The notes under the pieces were generated by a model. It did not search any database, was not told the origin of the DNA, and worked only from the letters and a program-made list of their open reading frames with translations. A stretch of 64,000 nucleotides of DNA from Aquisphaera giovannonii (GTDB taxonomy: Bacteria; Planctomycetota; Planctomycetia; Isosphaerales; Isosphaeraceae). How positions within the stretch are numbered: the stretch's first letter is position 1; each line of letters begins with the position of its first letter. The DNA lies in the NCBI RefSeq assembly GCF_008087625.1, contig NZ_CP042997.1, positions 2,046,001 to 2,110,000 of the forward strand, given 5' to 3'. Both the position numbers and the translations under genes were made by a program. Positions 1-6,807 of this stretch are shown piece after piece.

Positions 1-477
1 AAGGATTACCTCGGCCGCTACGGCGGGACCCAGGAGGAGCTCGCCGGCCGGCTCGGCCTCGACCGCTCCACGGTGTCCAACTTCATCCGCCTCCTGGAAT
101 TGCCGGAGGAGGTCCTGGGCGCCGTCCGCAACGGCGAGATCAGCCAGGGGCACGCCCGCGCCCTGCTCCCGCTCCCCGACGAGGAGAGCCGGATCGTCGC
201 CTGCCGTCGGGTCATCGCGGAAGGCCTCTCCGTCCGCCAGACCGAGGCCCTGGTCGCCACGGGCATCCCGACCCCCGCGAAGACGCGGGTCCGCCGCGAC
301 CCGGCACACGCCCCCGAGAAGCAGCCCCACCTGATCGAGCTCGAGCAGCACCTCCACCAGCGGTTCGGCACCGCGGTCCTCATCCGCGCCCGGACCCCGG
401 ATCGTGGACAGATCATCATCGACTACAACAACCGGGATGAATTCGAGCGGGTGACGTCGATGATCCGCGGCTCGTGA
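1..477 (+). CDS. parB: ParB/Spo0J chromosome-partitioning protein, C-terminal part (5' truncated by window)
   Basis: The reading frame is open from base 1 and ends at 477, giving the last 158 residues of a ParB family protein. The visible part starts inside the helix-turn-helix (T-Q-E-E-L-A-G-R-L-G-L-D-R-S-T-V-S-N-F-I-R), continues with the conserved L-P-E-E-V and G-E-I-S-x-G-H-A-R-A-L-L segments of the parS-binding core, and ends in a C-terminal dimerisation region with I-I-D-Y-N-N-R-D-E-F-E-R. The family binds parS sites near the origin, spreads on DNA using CTP and is moved by ParA. The N-terminal CTP-binding part and any parA lie outside the window. A hairpin directly after the stop is a likely terminator. 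Confidence 0.93.
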   Translation, partial: KDYLGRYGGTQEELAGRLGLDRSTVSNFIRLLELPEEVLGAVRNGEISQGHARALLPLPDEESRIVACRRVIAEGLSVRQTEALVATGIPTPAKTRVRRDPAHAPEKQPHLIELEQHLHQRFGTAVLIRARTPDRGQIIIDYNNRDEFERVTSMIRGS

Positions 478-490
478 GGCCGCAATCGGC

Positions 491-536
491 GCGGGCCGGC
501 TTCGCCTCGCGCGAAGTCCGGCCCGCGTGATCTTTT
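491..536 (+). terminator. Probable terminator of parB
   Basis: Long GC stem (491-505 against 511-526, one bulged A) with a 5-base loop region, followed by TCTTTT. It sits 14 bases after the parB stop. Confidence 0.7.
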
Positions 537-905
537 GTGCACATAAGACACCCGCGAATGCAGGAATCGGGCTTCCCGTTCTCCGGCGACGACGCCCCGA
601 TTGAGAACGGCGCTCGTCGCTTTTCGAACGGTGATGATTGCGGGCAATTCGCCGTTTCTTCACGTAAACAACGAAGCTCCTAGGAGGTATCGACGCGACC
701 TTCGATCCTGGCGCGTTTGGTACCTATCTTGCTTCCGCAGATGGCCACTCATCGAATACAGCCGGGACTGACTTGCGGATAGCCCTCGCGCCCCGACGGG
801 GCGGGGGACGAGCCCGGCGTCGGAGGAACGCGCAGGCCGGACCTCGTGACGTCGCGAGAGTCATCCCGGAGAGATTTCCTAGCAATCGACAACCAGGTGC
901 TGCCC
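537..905. other. Intergenic region without a recognised gene
   Basis: About 370 bases between the parB terminator and the histidine-kinase-like gene. It holds a 10-base palindrome CTCCTAGGAG (677-686) running into AGGAGGT, but no convincing start follows it. I see no RNA gene and no clear promoter pair. Confidence 0.5.
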
Positions 906-1700
906 ATGAGTCCGCGACCGCATGATGGACCTGCGGAAGGAGGACTAATATGTTCGTTGACACGGCTCGTGCAGGATGAGCGTCAGGTCGACCAGCTCCG
1001 AGAGACGCTGAGCTGCTTCAGCCATCGCTGCCGCAACATCCTCAACGGCATGAAGATGAGCCTCTATTTCGTGCGACGGTCGGCGTCCGGCTCGCTCCCC
1101 CCGTGGTGGGAGGAGCTGGAGGCGAGCTACGGGGGGATGGAGCGACTCTTCGACCACCTTCAGACGATCTACCGGCCGATGCCCCTCTCGGCGATCGAGG
1201 CGAAGGTCGGGTCGCTCATCCGCGACCTCGGCGCGACGTGGGGCGACCGGTTCGCCGCCTCCGGCCGGGTGCTGGAGCTGGCGCCGCCCGCCACCGAGGC
1301 GACCGGCTCGTTCGACCCGATGCGGCTCAGCATGGGGCTGGAGGCCTTCCTCCGCTGGAGGAGCGCGGACATGCCCCCCGGCTGGCGGGCCCGCCTGGAG
1401 TGGCGGACCGAGAAAGGGCGGTTCCAGGCCTGCTGGCAGGAAGCGGGCGGCCCGGAGCCGCCGCCGGGAGCCCCGCCCGAGGCCGCCGACGCAGGCCATG
1501 CCGCCCCCGCCCCGCCGGATACGCTCGCCCTGCCGCTCCTGACCCGGGTCGTCGCGGCGCACCGGGGGACGCTCTCCTGGTCGCGCTCGCCGGGCCTCCG
1601 GGTCGAGTTCGGATGGCCGCTCGCGGAGCCGGCCGCGGCGGCCCCCGCCGGCGTCAGGGTCGGCCGCTCTCCCTTGACCGCCGGGCGGGGGCCGGCTTAG
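906..1700 (+). CDS. Degenerate histidine-kinase-like protein
   Basis: 264 residues from the ATG at 906 (AGGTG lies 6 bases before it). An H-box-like segment S-H-R-C-R-N-I-L-N-G-M-K sits near residue 39 and is followed by a helical region, resembling a DHp dimerisation and phosphoacceptor domain. The C-terminal half ends with L-P-L-L-T-R-V-V-A-A-H-R-G, which matches the G2-end of HATPase_c domains, but the Asn of the N-box is replaced (D-P-M-R-L-S-M-G-L-E-A-F-L-R) and no clear D-x-G-x-G is present. ATP binding is therefore doubtful. The protein may be a phosphotransferase of the ChpT type or an inactive kinase; the partner regulator is not in the window. The start is uncertain: TTG 957 and GTG 969 are in frame, and the strongest Shine-Dalgarno in the area serves an out-of-frame ATG at 950. 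Confidence 0.55.
   Translation: MSPRPHDGPAEGGLICSLTRLVQDERQVDQLRETLSCFSHRCRNILNGMKMSLYFVRRSASGSLPPWWEELEASYGGMERLFDHLQTIYRPMPLSAIEAKVGSLIRDLGATWGDRFAASGRVLELAPPATEATGSFDPMRLSMGLEAFLRWRSADMPPGWRARLEWRTEKGRFQACWQEAGGPEPPPGAPPEAADAGHAAPAPPDTLALPLLTRVVAAHRGTLSWSRSPGLRVEFGWPLAEPAAAAPAGVRVGRSPLTAGRGPA
937..979 (+). promoter_or_regulatory. Strong RBS with 9-codon out-of-frame leader ORF
   Basis: AAGGAGG at 937-943 is followed 6 bases later by ATG 950, encoding only M-F-V-D-T-A-R-A-G before TGA (977-979). The ORF overlaps the histidine-kinase-like gene in another frame; a +1 shift at GGA-TGA would enter that gene at E (978). It could be a leader, a frameshift site or a sequence error. Confidence 0.45.
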
Positions 1701-1718
1701 GATGCGTCTGCCGTCTCG

Positions 1719-1793
1719 CGGGGTGTAGCGCAGCCTGGTTAGCGCGCCTGCCTTGGGAGCAGGAGGTCACCAGTTCGAATCTGGTCACCCCGA
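1719..1793 (+). tRNA. tRNA-Pro (anticodon TGG)
   Basis: Complete cloverleaf of 75 bases: acceptor CGGGGTG/CACCCCG with discriminator A, D arm GCGC...GCGC, anticodon stem CCTGC/GCAGG with loop CTTGGGA (anticodon TGG), and T arm ACCAG-TTCGAAT-CTGGT. CCA is not encoded. It reads proline CCN codons. It starts 19 bases after the kinase-like gene on the same strand. Confidence 0.96.
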
Positions 1794-1886
1794 TTCTCGC
1801 CATGAACGGGCGGACGTACGAAGGACGAGGCCCGCACGGCGGGGCCTTCGTCGCCGATCGAGTCACTTTGGGCGGGGTACTTTGCG

Positions 1887-2606
1887 GTGGCCAGCATCGA
1901 GGAACCCGCCAAGGAACGGGCGGCGCGGGAGGCGGCCGGGCTCGTCCAGTCGGGGATGACCGTCGGGCTGGGCTCCGGCACGACGGCGGCGATCCTGGTC
2001 CGGCGCCTGGGCGAGCGCATGCGGGAGGAGGGGCTGCGGTTCGTCGGCGTGCCCACGAGCGTGGCCACCGCCGAGCTGGCCCGCGGCCTGGGGATCCCGC
2101 TCCGCGAGCTCGACGAGGTGGACGCGCTGGACATCAACCTCGACGGCGCGGACGAGGTCGACCCGCAGTTCCGGATGATCAAGGGGCGGGGCGGGGCCCT
2201 GCTCAGGGAGAAGATCGTCGCCTGCGTCGCCCGCCGGCGGGTGACGGTCATCACCCAGGACAAGCGGGTCTCGAGGCTCGGCCAGAAGGCCCCGCTGCCG
2301 GTCGAGGTCAGCTCGATCGGGCTGCAGCACACCGAACGCCGGCTCCGGGCGATGGGCGCGGTGACGCGGATCCGCATGGGCCCTCCCGGGGTGCCGTTCC
2401 GGACCGACGGCGGCAACGCCATCATCGACTGCACCTTCGCGGGCCGGCATGAGCCGGAGGAGCTCGACGGGCTCCTCCGGTCCGTGGTCGGCGTCTTCGA
2501 GACGGGCCTCTTCCTGGGCCTCTGCGACCTCCTGGTCGTGGGGACCGACGACGGCGTCGAGCAGGTCCCCTCGACCTCGCCGCGCAACCGGGGCTGCGGC
2601 GGCTAA
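1887..2606 (+). CDS. rpiA: Ribose-5-phosphate isomerase A
   Basis: 239 residues from a GTG start. It interconverts ribose 5-phosphate and ribulose 5-phosphate in the non-oxidative pentose phosphate pathway, in the cytoplasm. Family motifs are present in order: V-G-L-G-S-G-T-T-A (phosphate-binding loop, near residue 26), the D-x-D-L-N-L-D-G-A-D-E-V-D-like segment (here D-A-L-D-I-N-L-D-G-A-D-E-V-D with catalytic Asp residues), I-K-G-R-G-G-A-L-L-R-E-K with the catalytic Glu and Lys, and D-G-G-N-A-I-I-D-C near the C-terminus. Length fits the family (about 220-235). The next gene, deoC, converges on it with a 28-base gap and also handles pentose phosphates. Confidence 0.96.
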   Translation: MASIEEPAKERAAREAAGLVQSGMTVGLGSGTTAAILVRRLGERMREEGLRFVGVPTSVATAELARGLGIPLRELDEVDALDINLDGADEVDPQFRMIKGRGGALLREKIVACVARRRVTVITQDKRVSRLGQKAPLPVEVSSIGLQHTERRLRAMGAVTRIRMGPPGVPFRTDGGNAIIDCTFAGRHEPEELDGLLRSVVGVFETGLFLGLCDLLVVGTDDGVEQVPSTSPRNRGCGG

Positions 2607-2634
2607 TCCCATGAGCCGGACCAGGTCGACCGGC

Positions 2635-3324
2635 TCACCGCGCCAGGCGGGCCTTCAGCTCGTCGAGGATCTCCGCGGTCCTCGAGGCGCCGAAGCGGTC
2701 GCACCCGAGCTCCACCACGGCGATGGCCTGATCCAGCGTCCGGACGCCGCCGGCCGCCTTGAGCTTCACGCCCGGCGGGGACGCCTCGCGCATCAGGATC
2801 AGGTCCGCGTTCGTGGCGCCGCCGGTGCCGTAGCCCGTGGAGGTCTTCACGTAGTCGGCCCCGACCTCGCCGCAGATCCGGCAGAGGCGCGTCTTCTGGG
2901 CGTCGTCGAGGTAGCAGTTCTCGAAGATGACCTTGACGATCCCCCCGCCGTCGTGGGCCGCGCGGGTCACCTCGGCGATGTCCCGCGACACGGCGTCCCA
3001 TTTGCCGCCGATCGCCTGGCCGATGTTGATCACCATGTCCAGCTCGGTGGCGCCGTCGTCCATCGCCCGCTGCGCCTCGAACACCTTGACGGCCGTGGCG
3101 TGCCCCCCATGGGGGAAGCCGATCGTGGTCCCGACGGCCACGTCGGTGCCCTTGAGGATTCCCGAGGCCAGGGCGACGGCGTAAGGTTTGATGCAGACGC
3201 TCGCCACGCGGTACCTCGCCGCCAGCTCGCAGCCGGCCTCGAGCTCCGCGTCCGTGAGCGTAGGCCCCAGGAGCGAATGGTCGATCCGGCGGGCGATGAG
3301 TTCGTAGGTCAGCGTCTGTCCCAT
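2635..3324 (-). CDS. deoC: Deoxyribose-phosphate aldolase
   Basis: 229 residues, class I aldolase that splits 2-deoxyribose 5-phosphate into glyceraldehyde 3-phosphate and acetaldehyde in deoxynucleoside salvage. Motifs: D-H-S-L-L-G-P at residues 15-21, G-F-P-H-G, E-L-D-M-V-I-N, the Schiff-base lysine in D-Y-V-K-T-S-T-G-Y-G, and the proton-relay lysine in V-K-L-K-A-A-G-G-V-R. Length is normal. It lies tail to tail with rpiA and is divergent from the CoA-binding gene (189-base gap). No other deo genes are visible. Confidence 0.95.
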   Translation of the reverse strand: MGQTLTYELIARRIDHSLLGPTLTDAELEAGCELAARYRVASVCIKPYAVALASGILKGTDVAVGTTIGFPHGGHATAVKVFEAQRAMDDGATELDMVINIGQAIGGKWDAVSRDIAEVTRAAHDGGGIVKVIFENCYLDDAQKTRLCRICGEVGADYVKTSTGYGTGGATNADLILMREASPPGVKLKAAGGVRTLDQAIAVVELGCDRFGASRTAEILDELKARLAR

Positions 3325-3513
3325 GACTGGCGGGCTCCTCGTGCGTGCCGATTGGCCTTGGCTCCGACTCGAGCCTCGATTCTGACGACGACGGCGAGGG
3401 CGGGCAAGGGAGGCCTTGCCCCCATCCCTCCCTCGCCTTTCCGGCCCCCGAGGCCGCGATCGTCGCAGCCGGGTTTCTCTCTGACTTCCTCACCCAGCCA
3501 GGAGATTCGTACC

Positions 3514-3897
3514 ATGTCCAGGAGACGTCCGACGGTCGCCATCATCGGCGCCAGCAACGACCCGAACAAGTTCGGCAACAAGGCCGTGCGAGCATTCGCC
3601 TCGAGGGGCTGGCAGGTCTTCCCCGTCAACCCGTCGCTCGACGAGGTGGAGGGGCTGCCCGCCTATCACGACATCCAATCGGTCCCGGCCGACCACCTCG
3701 ACCGCGTCACCTTCTACGTCCCGCCCCGCGTCGGGCTGGACGTGATCGACGAGGTCCCCGCCAAGCACGTGGACGAGGTCTGGCTCAACCCCGGCTCCGA
3801 GTCGCCCGAGCTCGTCCACAAGGCCGAGACGCTGGGCCTGAACGTCGTCCAGGCCTGCAGCATCCTGGACATCGGCGAGAGCCCGCGCGACTACTGA
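3514..3897 (+). CDS. CoA-binding domain protein (YccU-like)
   Basis: 127 residues forming a single Rossmann-fold CoA-binding domain. V-A-I-I-G-A-S-N-D-P-N-K-F-G-N at residues 8-22 is the nucleotide-binding loop, followed by the conserved V-F-P-V-N-P and the V-W-L-N-P-G-S-E-S motif. The ATG at 3514 lies after CCAGGAG (3498-3504) at a usable distance. Members of this stand-alone family (E. coli YccU) bind CoA and have no firmly established reaction. The open frame extends far upstream but that part overlaps deoC and is not coding. Confidence 0.88.
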   Translation: MSRRRPTVAIIGASNDPNKFGNKAVRAFASRGWQVFPVNPSLDEVEGLPAYHDIQSVPADHLDRVTFYVPPRVGLDVIDEVPAKHVDEVWLNPGSESPELVHKAETLGLNVVQACSILDIGESPRDY

Positions 3898-3998
3898 TCT
3901 CGCCGCCCGCCCCGGTGCGCCCCGGCGCCCGGGGCGGGGCCCGTCCGCCCCGGTTCCCCCCCGCCGCGGCCGGCGGGGGCCTCGAGCGATCGACCGCC

Positions 3999-4811
3999 AT
4001 GACTTCGCCGTTCCGCGTCGAGATGCTCCCCGAGCCCAGCCCGATCCCCGAGAGCCTCGGCGTGGTCGCGTTCTGCCGCCGCAACTGGAGGCAGGAGTAC
4101 TCGGCGGTCAAGCCGAACGCGATCATCTACCTGATCAAGACCGTCGCCAGCCTCCGCCGCTACGTCACCCGCTGCCGCGTGCTCGTCGGGACCGACGCCG
4201 ACCTGGCCCTGGTGCGGGCCCTGTCGCTGGGGGTCGAGGTGGAGCGGATCGCCGTCGCCCCCGAGCCGCTCGGTGAGGTGGACGTCCTGCCCGTCGCCCG
4301 CGCCGGCCTCGCGAGCCTGGACGCGAGCGGCTCCCGCTACGTCTTCTTCACCGAGGCCGACCAGATCGTCCACATCCGCGACCCCGGGCGGCTCGCCGGC
4401 GTGGTGGATGACCGCCGCTACGCGGTCCCGCATCGGATCGAGCGGGACTACAAGGGGGCCAATCGCCGAGGCCAGCCCCGCGTCCGGTTCAACTCGGCCG
4501 ACTTCGTGGTGTGGAACCATCCCGGCGAGGGGGAGGCGCGGCCGCCGATCGGCGACGGCTTCTTCCGGGCCGCGACCCCGCGGATCGCCTACGGCGCCGG
4601 GTGGCTGGCGCGGGCCGACGCCGTCTCGCGGATCGACTTCCTCGGCCCGACCGACGACCCGCTCGCCCACCCCTGCCACGCGCTCTTCGACGCGATGGAG
4701 GCCGTCAAGACGACCGACGTGTTCGAGTTCTTCGTGGAGCACCTCAGCGGCTTCGACAACGCGCTGGCGGCGTTCGGGCTGCGGATCGAGGACTACCCGA
4801 GCTTCTGGTGA
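3999..4811 (+). CDS. Unknown protein, possibly glycosyltransferase-like
   Basis: 270 residues from ATG 3999. The order of secondary-structure-like segments recalls a GT-A fold: a hydrophobic strand V-V-A-F-C-R-R-N-W, then L-V-G-T-D-A-D-L-A-L-V, then R-Y-V-F-F-T-E-A-D-Q-I-V-H-I, which sits where a metal-binding D-x-D would be (here E-A-D). A later aromatic stretch F-N-S-A-D-F-V-V-W-N-H-P could line an acceptor site. No signal peptide or membrane segment is seen. It converges on the polysaccharide deacetylase of the neighbouring cell-surface sugar operon (15-base gap), which fits a sugar-transfer role but does not prove it. Confidence 0.6.
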   Translation: MTSPFRVEMLPEPSPIPESLGVVAFCRRNWRQEYSAVKPNAIIYLIKTVASLRRYVTRCRVLVGTDADLALVRALSLGVEVERIAVAPEPLGEVDVLPVARAGLASLDASGSRYVFFTEADQIVHIRDPGRLAGVVDDRRYAVPHRIERDYKGANRRGQPRVRFNSADFVVWNHPGEGEARPPIGDGFFRAATPRIAYGAGWLARADAVSRIDFLGPTDDPLAHPCHALFDAMEAVKTTDVFEFFVEHLSGFDNALAAFGLRIEDYPSFW

Positions 4812-4826
4812 CGGCGGCCGGCAGGC

Positions 4827-5531
4827 TCAGGGCCGGCCGTCGCCCGCGGCCCGGACCGCCGGCAGGTCGGCGAGCGGCACGAACCGATAGCCTCCCCGCC
4901 GCAGGAAGGGGACCAGGAGGCGCAGCAACTCCTCGGTCCGATTGGCCGGGCCCAGCGACGGGTCCTCCGACCCGTCGTGGAGCAGGACGATGCCGCGGCG
5001 TCCCCCGGCGATCTCCTCGGCATAGCGCGCGGCGCAACGGTTCGCGGGATGCCCCTCCCGCCAGGCACGCCAGTCCGCGCCGTCGACGTCCCAGCCGATC
5101 GGGCCGAGGTAGCCTCGCAGGGCCTCGCACTCGTTGAGCCGGCGGGCGACCGCGGAGCCGGCCTCGGACGCGCCCCGCCAGGCCCCGTGCGGCGGCCGGA
5201 AGAGGGTCGGGGCCTCGCCGAGCGCGTCGGCGATCGCCGCGTGCCCGCGGGCGACATCCAGCGCCGGGTCGCCGCCGGCGGCCAGCAGGTCCGGCAGGTG
5301 CCGATGGTCGTGGCCGTGGTTCCCCACGAGGTGGCCGAGGGCCCGCAGGCGCCGCAGCTCCGGGCCGCGTCCCCTCGCGTTCCGGCCCAGGACGAAGAAC
5401 GTCGCGGAGATCCCCTCCGTCGCCAGGTATTCCGCGATCCCCGGCGTCGCGGGGCCGGGGCCGTCGTCGAACGTCAGGCAGAGTGCGTCGCGGTCCAGGC
5501 CGTCGCCGCGGATCTCGTGGTCCAGGAACAA
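4827..5531 (-). CDS. Polysaccharide deacetylase (CE4 / NodB domain)
   Basis: 234 residues from a TTG start at 5531, chosen because GGGAGG (5540-5545) lies 8 bases ahead and because the frame upstream overlaps the glycosyltransferase gene. NodB motifs: C-L-T-F-D-D-G-P-G (motif 1, catalytic base Asp and metal Asp, about residues 17-25), G-N-H-G-H-D-H-R-H-L (motif 2, metal His pair), R-P-P-H-G-A-W-R (motif 3), W-D-V-D-G-A-D-W (motif 4) and I-V-L-L-H-D-G (motif 5). The family removes N- or O-acetyl groups from cell-surface or peptidoglycan polysaccharides. No signal peptide is visible, so the site of action is unclear. Last gene of the sugar operon, 25 bases after the preceding stop. Confidence 0.9.
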   Translation of the reverse strand: MFLDHEIRGDGLDRDALCLTFDDGPGPATPGIAEYLATEGISATFFVLGRNARGRGPELRRLRALGHLVGNHGHDHRHLPDLLAAGGDPALDVARGHAAIADALGEAPTLFRPPHGAWRGASEAGSAVARRLNECEALRGYLGPIGWDVDGADWRAWREGHPANRCAARYAEEIAGGRRGIVLLHDGSEDPSLGPANRTEELLRLLVPFLRRGGYRFVPLADLPAVRAAGDGRP

Positions 5532-5539
5532 GGGGCACG

Positions 5540-5545
5540 CCTCCC
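5540..5545 (-). promoter_or_regulatory. RBS that fixes the TTG start of the deacetylase gene
   Basis: GGGAGG on the minus strand, 8 bases before TTG 5531. A GTG at 5538 is out of frame with the NodB motifs. Confidence 0.65.
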
Positions 5546-5556
5546 GCGAGTGATCG

Positions 5557-6807
5557 TCAGCCGGGCTCGACGTCCGCCAGGAACCGGTCCGCGCGCCGGT
5601 TCCCGACCGCCCTCTGGGACGGCCAGAGGACGCTGATGTCGCCCGTGTGCTGGGCGAGGCTGGGGCAGGGATAATGGATCGGGATCCCGCGCCGGGCCGC
5701 CCACCGGCCGATGAGCGCGTCGATGCCCGCCTTGCGGTCGCCGAGCGTCCCGCCCCACCGGTGCCCCCGCACGTCGGGGTCGGCCAGGAACGCCTCCAGG
5801 ACGGGGCGAGGGAAGACGAAGGCGAGCGCCCCCCACGCCCACGGCTCCTCGAGCCGGTGCCAGCCCGAGCCCGGCCGGGAATAGCAGGCCGAGCAGTAGA
5901 GCGAGACGAGCCCAGGCGGATCCGCGGGCCAGAGGATCGCCTCCAGGTAGGCGCGGACGTCCTGCCGGTCATAGAAGAGGACGTCGTCCTGGACCATCAG
6001 GAACGCATCGGCCTCGGGGGACCTCGCCAGCAGCTCGCCCAGGCCCAGGTAGTAGTTCGGCCAGGCCCCCGCGGCCGGCCGTCGCACGGTCCGCGGCAGG
6101 TGTTCGTGCCGCGGCGAGCCCCGGACGTCGCCGTCCGCGAACAGGTGGGCGCCCGGCCAGCCGGCGCGGCCGAGGCTGTCGAGCGTCCAGTCGAGCGTCG
6201 GCGTCGGGCGGCTCGAGGCCGTGACCCCCGCCGCCCAGCTTCGCACCGCCGGCCCGAGCCGGGGCGGCGGGGGGAGCAGCTCGGCCAGGGGACGCGGCGA
6301 GCCCCGCGGCCGGTCCGTCCAGTCGCGGCAGCCGTGGCAGCCGTCGCGGGACGTCGGCACGCCCGCGTGATCCGGGTGGAGGCAGGCCAGCGCGGGGGAA
6401 GGGCCCCGAGGGGTCGCGGTGGCGTCGAGCGGAGGCCCGAGGAAGTGGCAGGCTACTCGGTACCTCCGAGGCTCGGCCGAATCGCGATCCCCCGCGTACT
6501 CCACGGCGAGGTGCCGCCTCGCCAGCTCGCGGAGCTCCGCCACCCGGGCCCGCCCGACGTCCGACTGCGAGTCCAACTTCGAGGCCAGGCGGTCCAGCAT
6601 AGACGCGAGGACCGGGTTCAGCCTCATGGGGGTGGGGGCCCCGGAGGAGGCGCAGGCGAGGCACGCGTCCTCGGCGACGCGCAGGAGCGAGTCGTCGGAG
6701 ACGCCGGCGAGGCGGCCCAGCAGTCGGCACGCGAGGCCGCCCGCCGCGTGTTCGCGGTCGTCGCACGGGGGGAGCGAGGTCGTCACGAGACGGACCGGTG
6801 TGCGCAT
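5557..6807 (-). CDS. Glycosyltransferase-like protein with Cys-rich N-terminal module
   Basis: 416 residues from ATG 6807; the start overlaps the end of the upstream glycosyltransferase gene by 25 bases, so translation is probably coupled. The N-terminal 75 residues (A-C-L-A-C at 49-53, L-N-P-V-L-A-S-M-L-D-R-L-A near 63-75) closely resemble the first 70 residues of the upstream protein. Cys 142, 157 and 160 form a possible metal site. The C-terminal half has F-L-M-V-Q-D-D-V-L-F (Q-D-D at 273-275), a D-x-D-like sugar-nucleotide/metal motif, and a W-A-W-G-A-L-A-F-V-F-P segment typical of GT-A enzymes acting on an acceptor. Donor and acceptor cannot be told from sequence. Confidence 0.72.
   Translation of the reverse strand: MRTPVRLVTTSLPPCDDREHAAGGLACRLLGRLAGVSDDSLLRVAEDACLACASSGAPTPMRLNPVLASMLDRLASKLDSQSDVGRARVAELRELARRHLAVEYAGDRDSAEPRRYRVACHFLGPPLDATATPRGPSPALACLHPDHAGVPTSRDGCHGCRDWTDRPRGSPRPLAELLPPPPRLGPAVRSWAAGVTASSRPTPTLDWTLDSLGRAGWPGAHLFADGDVRGSPRHEHLPRTVRRPAAGAWPNYYLGLGELLARSPEADAFLMVQDDVLFYDRQDVRAYLEAILWPADPPGLVSLYCSACYSRPGSGWHRLEEPWAWGALAFVFPRPVLEAFLADPDVRGHRWGGTLGDRKAGIDALIGRWAARRGIPIHYPCPSLAQHTGDISVLWPSQRAVGNRRADRFLADVEPG

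Noticed and set aside
478-905. Small ORFs in the parB-kinase gap
   Set aside because: None has a matching RBS and codon pattern; the best is only a shadow of GC-rich sequence.
1800-1870. Hairpin after tRNA-Pro (ACGAAGG...CCTTCGT) as terminator
   Set aside because: The stem has an internal bulge and no T-run follows; it may still be a weak structure, but support is too low to list.
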